In this document: positions 1 through 13,929 of the stretch, in pieces | How the letters are laid out: each line of letters begins with the position of its first letter | Position numbering within the stretch: the first letter of the stretch is position 1 | Source: Serinus canaria | Lineage: Eukaryota > Chordata > Aves > Passeriformes > Fringillidae | DNA: 64,000 nucleotides | NCBI RefSeq assembly: GCF_022539315.1 | Contig: NC_066316.1 | Span: 10,679,501-10,743,500, forward strand | Reading direction: 5' to 3' | The notes under the pieces: generated by a model | Told to the model about the DNA's origin: nothing | The model's database searches: none | What the model saw: only the letters and a program-made list of their open reading frames with translations | Program-made: the position numbers and the translations under genes

Positions 1-2583
1 ATTCCTCTTGAATTAAGAAGCCCAGATGATTTACTGGGGGCACAGACCTGTTCAATGAGTTTATTTGCCAAGCTCCTACTCTCAAAAACTCTTTTTCTAA
101 ATGAAAATCAGATCATTTTTCCAGGAGCACCAGTCACATAATTGCTGTCTCTGGGGGAGAGGCAAGGACAGACCTCTCCTGAGTGGAAGATGACTCCAGC
201 TATGGCAAGGTCCCCCTAACAGAGGGCAGACCCCAAAACCTGAGCCAGGTGGGCTGGGACAGACACAGGCAGCAAGTGCCACTGACAGCCCCACACACTT
301 CCAAAGCACCTGTGGCCAAGTTATAGTCAAGAACAAAAGGCTATCAGGCCAGAGACAAAAACTGACTGAAATAAAATTTACTAGGTTGGAGACAATGCTA
401 AAGCAGATATTTAAAGATTCTCTCCAGGTGAGAAACTACCTAGAGCCTGCAGCTAGAGGGAAAAACAAGCACTAGCACTTCAGTAACACAGCTGAGGAAA
501 GGAACAAGTCCCAGACCTGGGCTTAGCTGGAGCCCTGGGGCAGTGAGTGTGGGTGGATGTGCCAGGTGAAGCCAGTCAGGGCCATAGAGGCCAAGCCATG
601 TCCTGGTGGTCTCTTTATTTCCTGGATTCAACTTCATAATAATCACCCCAATGGGCTCAAACCAATTTAGCACATTAAAAGAATGAATCTCATTCATTTC
701 ATTCTCACTGTTCCTATGTCACCTAAAAAAAAGTGATGCTACCACAAAATATGGTGGACATAAAACAGCTTCTGGTGATAAGCTTGCTCCAACTATGGTA
801 TATGCATTTTATATGTTTGCTTCTTGCAAATATTAGGAGGGTGAAAGCTTTTTCCCCCCCAGGAAAATTTCCAGTGAGAATACTTCATTGTAGTACTCAA
901 AAAGCTGGGAAATATTTTAAAGAAAAATGAAATAGAGCAAGAAAATCTTCTGCTTAAGCTGCTAACTAAATATATATAAAAAGTCCCAAAATTTCACTGC
1001 TATTTTTGCAGAAAGGTCTGAGTTGGTCCATAACCAATTAGAGATGGAAGAAAGAATGTTTTTTAATTACCCTACCAACATTTAACTGGTGAATACTCTC
1101 ACTGAATTTGGTTCATAGGCATTCCTATGGGATCTACAAAAATGACAGAAAATGCTTACTTAGTTCTTTACTTATGTCAGGACTTCTTACATTATTGATG
1201 GAAAAACCAGGTCACTTCTTCCAATAAAACTAATAGAAAACTCACATTAGTGAAGGAAAATACTCATCTTCCAGACCTGTGTGCAGAAAGCAGGTCTGCA
1301 AAGATATTCCTTTTCCCAGTCGTTATTTGAGCTCAAAATCTGAAATATTGTTGACGGTCTTTTTGTGCACATCCTGAGAAATATATGAAAGGACACTCCC
1401 TACTATCTGGGAGTTATATAGTTTTCAAAATATTCCAGTGGTGCCAGTAGGTTGGCAGCACTTCTAGCTATTTTACCAAAAATGTTATTTGTTACCAATA
1501 CAAAGTAGTTATTGATACACCTTCTTACTGGGGAAAGAGCAGAACTGCTCACAAAAACTAAATTGTGGTCAGAGGTGATTATTAAGCTATCAGGGAAAAA
1601 TAATTTATTTAACAACAGCTTAGGTTGAGTTTTTCTACTGAGATGAGTCCCTAAAATCTCAGTGAAATGAAGTAAAATTTAGTCTATAACTAGCTAATGC
1701 TCAAATTGTTGCTTTTCTAAGTTGCAGTATAGCAAATATCTTAGTTATCTTCCAAAAATCTGATAGAAGTATGGCACTAACATGGAAATAGCCAAGAAGA
1801 ACTACAGGAATACAGTAAATCAAAATTCAGCTTTGTGCTACTGTAAGATCAAAAGATGCATGCACAATGCCTTTATTGATTTTTCTATATTTCCTTAATA
1901 GTGTTGTCAAACTTTGGGAGCCATCACAATAATACTGCAGAAATGACCAGCCCAGATACCATGTGTAAAGTTTTCCACTGTATTATGCTCAAATATTTCT
2001 ATTATTTGCTTTCCAAACTTTCTGGCAAAATTTCTTTACTTCTTTGCAGCTATTTGGAATTTCTCACAGACTTTTGGATTCATCTGTTTAATATAAAAAA
2101 AAGGTTTAACCAGTAAATTCAAATTTTCTTGGTAGAATTGTCTGATGACTAACAAAAAAAACCAACAAACAAGCAAAATTAAAACACCACCCACACACAT
2201 ACATGCACCATTTTTAATTTTTCTGATTTTTTAGTTGTTATTTTGCTTCAAAGAGGCAGAAATTTAGAATAACTCTTGCAGCTAGCCCAGCCTTTTTTTT
2301 CTCCTTGCTGTCTAACCTGTTCACATGCTAGCCCAACAAGTCACTTCAGTTGAACAACCAATATACCTGAACAAAGTGTATTGTAACTAAGCTGAGTTTC
2401 TCTTCTTCCTCCAGATGCTCTTCAGTTCCACAGAACATTTTTCACTTAAGTCTTCTGCCTCATAAATTAGTCTTATTCAGAAATAGAAAGAAAAATGGCA
2501 GCCAAGACAATATCTGCTACTTTTTTTTTTTTTTTTCTGTTTTGTAATGCAGGATAGAGTCATCCTAATGTATTTGATGTGGT
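1..2583. other. Non-coding AT-rich stretch
   Basis: No gene is supported. The open frames are all under 90 codons, overlap on opposite strands and match no family I know. The patch at about 490-600 is richer in G and C but has no splice-site pair or conserved motif that I can defend. A run of 16 T sits at 2521-2536. The segment ends at the 6-bp target duplication of the LTR that follows. Confidence 0.7.
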
Positions 2584-2589
2584 CTTAAC

Positions 2590-3003
2590 TGTTGTATTTG
2601 TGGGGTGCTCCGTGGCAGGAAGGAGTGATGCATCTGACTGCATGTTCTCAGAAGGCTAATTTATTATTTTATGATACTATATTATATAAAAGGATACTAA
2701 ACTAAAATCTACTAAAGAATACAAAGGATACTTGCAGAAGGATAGAAAGAGAATAATGAAAACTCATGACTCCTTCCAGAGTCTCAACACAGCCTGACCT
2801 TTATTGGTCAATGAGTCAAAACAATTCCCATGAGAACAATGAAACAACCCCCTGGAGGTAAACAATGCCCAAACACACTCCAAAGCAGCAAGACACAGGA
2901 GAAGTAAATCAGATAATTACTGTTTTCATTTTTCTCTGAGTCTTCTCAGCTTCCCAGGGGAAAATCCTGGCAAAGGGATTTTTCAAAAAATATGATGGTG
3001 ACA
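2590..3003 (-). mobile_element. Complete solo LTR, ERVK-like (family C, copy 1)
   Basis: A 414-bp element begins TGTTG, ends GGTGACA and is flanked on both sides by CTTAAC (2584-2589 and 3004-3009), a perfect 6-bp target-site duplication. TG...CA ends with a 6-bp duplication are typical of class-II (ERVK-like) retrovirus LTRs. On the minus strand it carries an AATAAA signal in the A/T-rich middle, followed by a conserved block around TTAGCCTTCTGA. That block also occurs in the LTRs at 15186 and 28940, and this orients the element on the minus strand. No second LTR or internal retroviral sequence is nearby, so it is most simply a solo LTR left by recombination between two LTRs. The intact duplication suggests a fairly young insertion. 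The exact family name is unknown to me. Confidence 0.85.
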
Positions 3004-3009
3004 CTTAAC

Positions 3010-6000
3010 AAGAAAAAAACTTTAAAGAAACTAAAAATAAATAATTTGTTGGGGGAAGGAGTAGATGACAAAGCAGAGTGTTTTGCTTAAAAATCAACTT
3101 GTGTAACTTTAGTAAGAGACTTTATTAATAAGTGACAGCATAAAGAAGTGAAGACTGAGGCTTTATCAAGAGGAACCAGTAAAGTATCCCCTGACTTTGG
3201 GAATGGAGGGGAAAACTGTGTTGAAGAAAGTGGCAAAGTGCCACAAACTCCTCCCCAAAACTAAGAGAGCACCAACACAAATTATCTATACCTGGTCCAA
3301 TAACACATTATGGTCTTATCTGGTCTTCAGGATATGGACATGAAAGAAAGCCCTCACACTGCAGAGCAAACCCACAGGTATTATTACCCCTCCTTGTATT
3401 ATCTGCAGCTCTTTCCACTGTCAGCAAAGCTTTGGCAGAAACCAGAGCAGAAATAGCTCTGCTCCCCTCCTGGCAGCTCTAGCTGGAAGGAATGAGCACT
3501 CTGGGAATCAAGGTTGCTTGGAGATGTTCTCACTGTCAGGAAGATTACTCTGCAGAGATATGCTAAGTAAGCACTGGAAACACCCACCAAGATTAACCTC
3601 CAAACCCCACACAGTGACCTTATTCCTGTGTTGTCTGATAGAGGCCAAGAAGGGGATGCAGAGGATTGCCCTCCTTTTCATCTTCCATGGAAAACGTGGG
3701 CTTGATTCCCAGCTGAAAGCAAAGAGCCAGCACTCTCTGCATGCACCACTTTCTAAAAATGCTGTCCTATAAAGCTGGGGCCTTGTGGAAGAGGGTGCAG
3801 AACCAGTGATCAGCTGAAGCAAGCCTTGTACGGAGCAAAAATCTCTGAGTCTGCATCTTGAGATGCCTAAAACAGTTTTGGGGAGTGGCATAGGGAAGAG
3901 TGACTGCTGCTGACAGGGGAGACATCCTGCATTCCTGGTGCCCTTTCAATCCCAGCTAGCAAGGAATTCCACAGCCCAGTGCCACAGTGGTGTGGGAATG
4001 GGGAACTAGAGAGGACAGGATTTACCATCACAGTGCAGCCAGCACTGTCCCTCCCCAGGTCCTTGAGCAGGAATGGGGACAAAGGAGGCACAGCAGAGAT
4101 ATAGGACAAAACTCTTCCTCCAACTATATCCAGCTATTCAGCTAATTCCCTTTAGCTGATCTGACAGAAGATTATAACCACAGGAGGTTTTGGGAATTAT
4201 CTGAAACACCCTTTAGAAGCACATAAACATCAGGGATTAGTTAAGCTGCCTCATAGAAAGGAGCAGCCAGTAAAAACATCAGTCCAAATGGAACATTATT
4301 GTGTCTGAAGCCATGTTGGGCTATTGAATTTTGAACTGGGCCTTGAAAACCCTAGTTAGGGATTCTTGGGATTCAAATAAAGGCTTAGACTGGAGAATTG
4401 AAAAGAAGGCAGTAAGCTAATCAAATTTATGAGCTATTTAAAGCCTGGGAAATGAAACATTAACTGTATTTCAGGAAAAGAATAATAATAGGAGTTTTGC
4501 AAATTGAAAAAATTAGACTGGCATCAATTATGTAGTTGAATAAAGATATATACAGACACTTAAATAGAGACAAATAATAAGTTCTGAAGAAAGAGTAGAA
4601 AATAGAGGGTAACTATCTCAATGCCAATACCTTGGATAACAGATTATACTTCAAAACAGGCAACAGGAAAGCAAATGGAGATTTGAATTACATTATTAGG
4701 AGCATTATGTGCAAAATCAGCAATTAGTGTACTTTCCTTTATTGTACACTGTTAAGGGCCCAGCCTCAGCTCTTCTGTCTCAGTTTCAAAAGAGAGCAAA
4801 GAAAGTTGAGAGCTCACAATCTTTAATGGAAGAGAGTAATTTATAATCAGGAAAGGGAAATGGATAAAGAGCATGCTTAGAGTCAAGAAAAGGTAACTCA
4901 GGGAAGAATAAATTCTCAGGAAATAACAATAAGGATATCATAAAAAGACAGGCTTCAATTATTCTGACTTCTGAGAGAGGACAAGAAGAAAATAAAATGT
5001 GCTCAACTTAAATTGCAACATGAATATTCTGTTTAAACATTAGGGAAGGCAAATCTCAAATGCCAAAAAGTTTGCATAGTGTTAGGTATTATTGTAAAAA
5101 GGTCATTTATCTACCCAGAGACTTAGAAAAGAATATAAATATCAAACAAATCCTATGTGAGCATTCTTACATGAGATTGTTGTTACATGTACCTTGCTAT
5201 AAGATTCTAAACTAAAGAGAAATGCATGACTTGCTCTTAAAAGAATAAGTAATTCATCATTTAATGAGGTAAATTTTTAAGCAAAATCTAAGAATTGAAA
5301 CACATTCTCTCAATAACATGATTCATTCAGAAACAATTTTAGAATTAGTCTGGGTGAATGTTAGATAGATTTTGATTTGATCAACAGTTCATGATTGTGT
5401 TCTAGTTATCTTGGAGAGTTTGTAAGGCAAATCTTATGAAGGTCATGAACTTGATGTAAAAATATCTAAGTAAGCAATTTCCTAACATCAGACAAATTTG
5501 AATTCAAGTGTAATTTATACATTTTTCAATTGTTCTGAAAAAAAAAAGAATTATGATGAACTTTATTTTTTTAAGGGTGATCACAAGGTCATTAGTAAAT
5601 ACATATATGATTTCTGAAGGGTATGTATTTTTTATTTTGACATAAATTATAGCATCTTTTAAAAGAGTATTTTGCAGGCAAGCAGATCACAGATCCCTGA
5701 CCATAATTAACAAGCAAGCCTGCATGATTTCTTGAGAATTTAAAAAACAATATTAATTGCTTTTGACTGTAACAAATAGAAATGCTCATTTTTCCTGACA
5801 TTTAGACAACTCTCTCTTCATATCACCTAGCTTTTCTCCCTCCAAAACATGCTACTTTGGGTGTTCTAAACTTCAAATTCTATTTAGTGTTTAAAAGTCA
5901 GAATGCCATTCCTGAGTGCATTTGTACAGGAAAAACTTGCATGAAGCAGTAGGGGGATGAGAAGGTCTATGAAGGCAGGTGAATCAGAAAAAACTCAGGA

Positions 6001-8400
6001 AACCTGGAAAATTATGATGTAACATCACTTTGTAGGATATTTTTCTCGATAGTAAGGGACTGTTCTCCAAGTTGAAATGGAATAGTAATTTAAATCTACA
6101 CACTACTCAGCTGTGCCTTTTAATTTTAACTAAAAGCCCCAACAAATTCTCAGAATTCCAGACAATCTCATCCTGAAATGGAATTTAGAAGTCCTAAAAC
6201 CAACCAGTTTTAATATCCAAAAAAGTATGCAGGGTGAAAAAAAAAATATATCCATTAAATCCCTCTCAGTAAAAATCACTGCAAGCAGAGATTCCTAATG
6301 AAATCACCCACAATTGTCTAGAAACTGTTTTTACTGTAAGACTAAAAGAGAGGAATCTCATGAATAATTTCAACTCTAATTTATGATTCAGCAGATGCAC
6401 TGTGCAGCTCATGCACCACAACTGCACACAAAACTATAACCCCCAAAAGCTTGAAGCCCAGTTCATGCCTGGATTCTGCAATGAGGAATGAAGAATTCTG
6501 TGTGGTAAAGTTTTACAATTCCAATACCTACCAAGTTGTCCATATATTTTACCAGCCTTAGAAATTTATCAGGCATGAAAGCAGAACAGAAAATAAGGAT
6601 GTGTGTCACAAGTGTCAGCTATTTAATAATGTACTTTATCCTACTAAGTGCATATTCTATAGATAGTGACATCCCAGAAATACATGAATCATTCTCTCAG
6701 CACTTTTTCCTAATCTTTAATCTTTGCTCAGTGGAAGTGAAAACACTGCCAATTTTTTTTTTTTTTTTTTGGTGCAGATTCATAAAGAAGGAGAGTTAGC
6801 AAAGTGTCAGTTTAGAAGGTTATACTGTACTCTGGGAGATGATGTGAAATCAGAAAGGATCATCTGCATAGCTGCAAAATGGGCTAGGCCACAATCACCC
6901 AGGTGTCTTTTAAAAGAGCAATTATAACCCCAGACGTTGTTAATTCTTTTGCCTCAAAATTACGACTTCCACATAATAATATGTGTCTTCACTGTTTGGA
7001 TTGTTTTTCCTCTCAAATGTGAAAATGCTTAACTGAAATTCTGGTTTAAGCATTCATATAAATATTAATAATCATAAAAATATAGGTAAATATTCAAAGC
7101 AATAGAATGCCACCCAAATATTGAATTTCAGTTTACCTATTATTATTTAAACAACTTTAGGGGAGGCAAGTACCTGTTTATTATTGAAAAGCATTTTGAC
7201 CCCATATGTTCTGCAGCTGAGAAAGGGATTTTTGCATTTAGTCATAAATTGTTCCTTTTAGGAATATTTTTACAGGGTTTTAGCAGATGTTTTGCACACT
7301 ACAACAGGGTGAACAGCAGATAAAACAGCTAGTTGCATGAGATTCAGGTACAAGTGTTATGAAACCTATAAGTGCCAGCAAAAATACACAATGTGAGGAC
7401 CAAACTGGGTTAAATACTTAGAACAAGTTAAGCAGTTGAAGAAAAGACTTGCAGAACTGTAAACTATATTCTTTAACTTGTAGGTAGAATCAAAACTTTA
7501 ATCCATCTTGTGTAAATTTGATTTGGTCTAGTTGTCAAAGAGACAGATTTCTCTTTAACATCTCAAGCTGCCATGTCTTAATTTACTACAGGAAAGAAAG
7601 AACTTCTGATGAACACATCTGTGGTACCTGCAGGCAGCATTTCATACCATGGAACTCCCAGACTCAGCTAAGATTTGTCAAAATGTAACAGAAAATCTGC
7701 AAAGATGACAAGTTGCCAAGAGCAAGATTTCTTCTTTTGTCCAGAAGTTGACAATTTTTTTTTTTTCTGTCATCACCATGCAATGACATTGTCTCAGGTC
7801 AGAGGGGATGGAGAGGAGAATTTGCTTCTGCAAGAGCTCAAGCCTGGCCATAGATGTACATGTTACAGCTCCAGCAAGCACAGTGGCCAGAAGAGTACAC
7901 TGAAAATATTGTGTGTGTGTGGTTGTATTTGCAGATGCAGGGGCAGAGGAAGAACAGCTTTTTTTCATGAATCTGAGTCATTCAAGCAAACACCTGTTTC
8001 ATTCAAAATTCTTCACCCAGACAGTTCAGGGAAAAAAAAAAAACAACAAAAAAACCTCTTAAGATATCTGGGAAATAAGCACTCATATGGTAAAAATACA
8101 AATTAAGACATTATTAAACAAGAGAGTGCAGGGAGGGCATTTTGTAATTTTTTCTTGCTTCACGACCATCTAAGAAAGGTCATTGACAGCATGAGGCAGA
8201 AGAATGAAAAATTGAGGAAGACATCTGAGGTGCTTTAATATATGTTACTGAAGAGAAAGAAATATTCCTGGTGAAGATATAATGCAAACACAGACTAAGA
8301 GGCCAATGTGAAAGAAACACAGAGGTGAACTCCTTGACACATATAGTGCTGGACATGGAGCTAAGATATTGACATATTGTCTGTGACTTGGTATTCCAAG
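3010..8400. other. Non-coding stretch, no element recognised
   Basis: The DNA is AT-rich with scattered open frames on both strands, the longest 143 codons at 7675-8106 with poly-Phe and poly-Lys caused by T and A runs. A patch at 3400-4100 is GC-richer and has several overlapping frames, but none resembles a known protein. There are T-runs at 6753-6770 (18 T) and 7756-7766. I see no complete transposon. Confidence 0.65.
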
Positions 8401-9829
8401 TACTTCATCTGGGTCTTCTGTGAGTGGGTGTTTGCAGGCATGCTTGAATCCTTTTTTTTTTTTTTTTTTAATATTATTCTCAAATTATCCTGGTGGACTT
8501 TACCCCAAATCTTACTTTTTTCAGATCATTTAGCAGGTTGTCAAAGAGCAGGCCAGTGAATAACCCACCCAACTCAAAGAACAGATGGCTTTTCTCAGGC
8601 AGATAGGATATAGCTAAGTGTTCTCTTTGTTAATCCCTATAGTAGTGGGAAAAAAAAAAAAAAAAAAGAGTTGCATTCATTTTTTCTGTTTCTGTATCAC
8701 CAAAATTTGATATACCTTGAGAGTGAATAGTGTGGTCCTGAAATATCCCCACATCTCTAAAAAATTCATGCTTCAAAAGACCACATTTCCCAGAATGCAA
8801 CAACAACAAAAACGTTTGCAAAATACTAGAAACTTCTCTAAAAGCAAATTGTTTGTGGAGCTACCATAGATGACTATTAAGTAAGGAACATTTTGAAAAT
8901 CTGAAAATAGTAGATGCAGACTGACATCTTCCAAATATTGACCTCTCTGATTTACTGAATGTGCACAAGAGTTCCACAGTGTGATCTTATTTGGAAAGGT
9001 CAAAATAATTTGTAAGGTTGTTTGCCAATATTGTAATTTATGTTTTATATATAACAGTCTGTATATGAACTATGAATGTTGTTTCACCTGTATGACCTGT
9101 GCATTTTTGTTTTTTATGATGCAATGAAATCAGTCAGGCAAAAAAAGGTTGAATTAACACTGCAGCAGCAGATGTGTGACAGAACATATATTATTCTGAT
9201 GAAAAAAATTGAAAGTTCACTGACAGGGCTTCACAGCTAAATTTGTTTTTCTTGCTTGCCTCTGTTTAGTTCTATCATCACTAAATGACAGGCTGGGAAC
9301 ATGAAAAACAAACAGCTGAAGAACCTTTTTTTCCAGTTTTTTGAATGATGATGGGTGTTTGTTTATGCTAAAATTAGGTGTTACCTTCATAAAATGCATC
9401 ACCTGAGTGGAATAAAGATGTTGTCAGTGACTATAATGTTTTAATTCTGTCAAATGAGAGAAAAAGGAAGAAGTCTTCTGATGGTGCTAGAATTCTACAA
9501 ACTCCAAATACAAAATAAAACAGTGGCAAACAGACACATTACTGAGGGGATTTTTTTTTTTTTAAGTAAAAAATCAATAAATTATGAAACATTGATTGAC
9601 ATCCTACACCAAAGTCAATCTCTTTCATCTTGTGATCATCTTGTGATTCTTTCCTTAGTGAAGAGCTGACCTTTTAAAAATGCTGTCTTTAATTCAGGGT
9701 TCAGAGACCACACAAACTGGCAATTGCAGCAACAGCAATTTTGATTTGTGGTAGGAATCACGACTGGGTCTGCTGGAGACACAGCTGTTACCAGCACTGG
9801 TGAAGTTAAGAAACCTGAAAAAAAGAAAG
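8401..9829. other. Non-coding stretch with paired homopolymers
   Basis: A T18 run (8452-8469) is followed about 180 bp later by an A18 run (8650-8667). The sequence between and around them is unique. Open frames here are short and shaped by the homopolymers. Confidence 0.6.
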
Positions 9830-10205
9830 AAAATGGTCCTTGCTGGCAGGAAGGCACGCTGTCCTGGTGGCTGCTGAGTCAGGTGCTGCCCTGCTGTCCC
9901 CAGGCCACCTCCTCACCCATCCCTGTGCTCCAGGTGAAGGCACCATCCTGGGATGGCCAGAGCCTGAAGAGCAGCCACTGCCTTTTCTGCTCCAGTCAAA
10001 ACACCCTGGGGAGGCAGAAATCCTGTCAATGTTAACCTTTGGGTAGGCTTTTGCCAAAACTGAGGCTGTTTGTCCAGAGCACAGGGACCACAGCACATGA
10101 AAGCTTGCCAGCAGAACCAGGGATGAGGGCTGGGGAGAGGATTGGAAACTTGAGGGACAAAAATCCCTTTCACCTGATTCAGCTGCAGCTGCACATTTAA
10201 CCACA
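9830..10205. other. GC-richer island, possible exon or regulatory patch
   Basis: This patch is clearly richer in G and C than its surroundings and is open in several frames on both strands (95 to 133 codons). Within it, a CCCCAG acceptor-like end at 9898-9903 and a GTGAAG donor-like start at 9934 would frame a 30-nt exon. The translated frames show no domain I recognise. It could be a decayed or lineage-specific exon, an enhancer or chance composition. No function is assigned. Confidence 0.3.
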
Positions 10206-13200
10206 TCCTCTCCTCAGCCTGTGGATATTTCAGACCCATAACCTTGCTTTTACAAAAGCCTGACTGAAGAACTGTGAGCTTGAAAACAATTTTTAGATAA
10301 AAACAAGTACCCAAAACCTTAAATCACCATTAAGGGTACATTAGTAATTTTCTGATGATTTCTCCATTCTTTCTGCCCCTGCCTTTTTTTTATCTTCCTG
10401 GGAGTTTTTTGTTTGGTTTTTTTTGGGGTTTTTTGTTTGTTTGTTTCGGTCCAAGAACAGAAAAGTGAAAAAGCCTTCACCCTTCCTGAGATTCCCTTCC
10501 TGGTTACCAGTTAAAAACATTTTTAAAAACATTTACCAGCTGCACATTCTTAAAAAGCAGACAAAAGAAATTCCCCTTGCAGTGTGACCCATCAAACCTA
10601 GGATTGGGCAGAGAGACAGGAGATGCAGATTTGAACTACCTAAGTCTAATAGGGGTGTAAAACTGCAGATGCCTTTACTTGGTCAGAGCTCTAAAAATGC
10701 ACTCATGCATTTTTCAAGGAAAAATTGAGAAAGGCAACCCAGCCCACAGAGTCACCAGTGCAACCACAGCTGTTGCCACCTGCCAATTCAAATCTCATGC
10801 ACAGTCAGACCTGTGCCAGAGGTGGAATTCCAGATCTGTTTCTTACAGAAAGTTGGAGAAATTCCTGCTTCTGATGTATCATTCTCGTGACCACTCTTCA
10901 CAATTGTCTGATCTTCCAGCATGTGTGTAGTACAGGGAATTGTAATCCGTCATCTTTTGAATTCTGCTGCAGAAGGTCCACATGGCTGTATTAAAACAGA
11001 CCTTGCACAAATTATCTGTGCAAGTAACAAAGTGTACAAAATCTACAAAACTTAGTATTTTAAAATGAAAATGGAAGCATGGCCTTGATTAAGGAGTTCT
11101 CTTCTCACATAAAATTTCACTGGGAATTTTCAAATTCCGTATAAAGATAATAATTCTTCAACCAGCTTCATAAACTTCTGCTTCTACCTTACAAATATTT
11201 ATTATTGCCTTTAAACTTGAGATATAATTCCACAAATGACTCTACATAAGGCTGGTGCTGAGTAACAAATTATTTTTATTCTGTTTTTCAAGACCATCTT
11301 CCTCTTTTTCTTCTTTTCATAAATTGTTATATCAACCTCTCTTTAAATGTGTAGGCAGATTAAGAATAAATACATGATTCTTTTCTTCAGGTTGTTATGA
11401 ATGAATCCAAATGTGCTGTCAGCCAAATCTGATGAGAAACACAGATGTTCTAGACTTTCAATGAATATCTCAGGTGACTGCTGAACTGCAAACAAATTCA
11501 TTTGATGAACCATAACCCCAGTGGAATAAAATCTTCCCTGATAAATATATTATTCAAAGTCAAACTCTAACTTTCTAATTTCATCTCAGTACAGTATAAA
11601 ACGCTTCTGACAATGAGCTGAAAATTAATAAAATATCTGTTGCAGATTCATTTCTGTTTGCTGAATTTGGAGGTTGCTAGGTGATGAAAAAGAAATTGAT
11701 TGAATCAAAAGAAAATGCTTATGAGAAACCACAAAACAGATTGCAGGGTACAATACTTTGAACATGAATTAGCATATTGTTATGAAAAAGGAGGCATTTT
11801 ATAGTATTATGGGGCTGAAGATTTGATAAGAAATTACTATCAGAAGACATAAGCATGACAATAATTCTGGAGGCACTTAAGGGTAAGCAATGAAAAGCAA
11901 TAAATAACTGAGAGTAAGAGAAAGGAAAATGCTGGAGAAGATGCAAGAAATCAAACACTTTGGCTGCTTCTTAGATCTAGAAAAGCTATAACTGAAACCT
12001 GCTTGACATGAAGTGAAATGCTGTTGACAATATGTATTCATGCAGGCATAGTCAAAGGCAGGAAAATATGCCTACAATTCCTTTGTTTAAAAAGCTTCAT
12101 CAGTTTCCCTACCTAAGTAGAGGATCCCTGGAACACTTCTTGAGAATAAGGATACAGTCTCTGTGGCAGAGATCAAAATAAAACACCATCATTAATTGAA
12201 GCAGAGAACCCTGTATAATTTGTTTAATTTTATATACAAATCTAAATAATATACAAATCTAAATAATTCAGTGCAGCAATCAAGCAGATCTTCTAACTGC
12301 ACAAGTTAGCAGCACATTCCATTAACTTTTCTAGAGCAATTCTGCCTTGGATGTGTTGGTTTTGTCTTCAAGATTTCATTTCCTCAAAGCAAAGAGTGGT
12401 CATATAGAGGGATTGAGGAAAATTAAGGTACATGGGAGACCACTGCAGAAAATGGAGCTACATAGATGTAGCAATAAGTGCAAAATGAAATGCAAAACCA
12501 TTTACAGCAATTTACCTTTAACCCTGGGCACCATTGTGGGGAACTGTATGGGGGCCTGAGGAAATAAAGAAAGAAAATACAGGACTGAAAGTGACAGACA
12601 AATGTGAATTTCACTTTAGCAAAATCTGCCAGTAAATGCAATGTGTATATGGAAAACTTGTAAGTAGATGTCAGCCATTAAATAACAAGCATTGTTGAGG
12701 CAGGCAATATTGAAATCCAGACTTGTGACAGGCAGGATGAGCAAGCTGTATTCTTTATTCCCCATTTATTGGAGTGCTATAATAGTGACAAAGACCATGG
12801 GCATGTGTCACCTGTGAAATTTCTGCCAAGGAAACAATCAGCACAGCCCAAATCTTCTCATGGTCCCTGGAAGGACAATCTGGCTCAACCTGTTCCTTTG
12901 CCTTGTTAAAGTCTTGGAATCTTGACTTTCTTTGGGGGTTCTTTATGCCACAGTTTGACTTCACAACAGCACTGGGACTCTTCCCAGTAATGTGCTTTTG
13001 TCTTTGCTAGTTCTCAGCCTTTGGCAGGTTTTTGGACATCCCACTGGCTGTAAGATCAGACTGAAACAGCTCCTGCATTTCAGACTTACTTTTCCTTCTG
13101 CATAGCTTCTTTCAGGTTGTTTGTGAGCACTTTCAAAGTAGCTTATGCCAATAGGCTTAAAAGACTTGGACAAAGGATTTGTTAACCCTGGGGAAATTTC

Positions 13201-13929
13201 ACACCAGCACTTAAGAGCAATTCCATTACACTGGCATTAGCAACAATGAGAATTCAGCAGTTGGGCTCTCTTTGAGAGTCTGGGTCATGGTGCAAAGCAA
13301 ACAGGAAGCTGTGTGAGTGCAGTTTGCATGTTAACAAACCCAGACAAGCAGTCCCAGGGCTGAGACATTATTTTCTGTCTCTCTGCAGGACTTAGCAGCC
13401 TGGGGCTAGCCCAGTGCTAAGCTGCCTCTACCCAATCTTCAGAGAGCTTGTAAGGAAGAGTCTGCAGCATTCAGAAAAACACCAGGTGAATTCTCTGCTG
13501 AATAAATTCTATATTATTTGAGATGCCTAGCTTAGCTCAGAGTTCCCAGTGTTGAACTTGCTCTGCACATCTGGCAGTGAGGGGGATTTTCTTGGGAACT
13601 TTTTATAGTCTGAACATGACTTAGGACCACTGGCTGAATCAGCTTTGCACCAATGATGAAAGCCTTTTTGGCTAGGTCCTGGGCGTAGAGAAAAGGGGCT
13701 CAAGGTTTTATCACTTTTCTGTTCCATGCCATCCACATCATCACCAGGGGCATGGTCTTGGAAAGAACAGCCAAGTGTCAGAAACTGGAAATTCCCCACC
13801 TTGCCTATCGCACTCTGGAGATCAGAGACTGGGATCAGTACTCTGCCATCACCAGTCCCTTCCCCATTTTCTGTTCCTTCAACATTGCCTTTGTCTGGAG
13901 ACCATGTGGGCAGCACTAATTTTAGGAAG
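10206..13929. other. Non-coding stretch with small simple repeats
   Basis: No gene is supported. A T/G tract with G-runs lies at about 10403-10447. A perfect two-copy 17-bp tandem repeat is at 12234-12267. The minus-strand frame at 13527-13973 (148 codons) has a mixed composition but no motif I recognise, and I treat it as chance. Confidence 0.6.
12234..12267. repeat. 17-bp tandem duplication
   Basis: Two perfect adjacent copies of a 17-bp AT-rich unit beginning ATACAAATCTAAAT occupy 12234-12250 and 12251-12267. The identity of the copies suggests a recent replication-slippage duplication that may vary between individuals. Confidence 0.85.

Noticed and set aside
7675..8106. 143-codon frame with Cys- and Phe-rich parts
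   Set aside because: Its length depends on T and A homopolymers and a TG repeat, and the opposite strand is also open.
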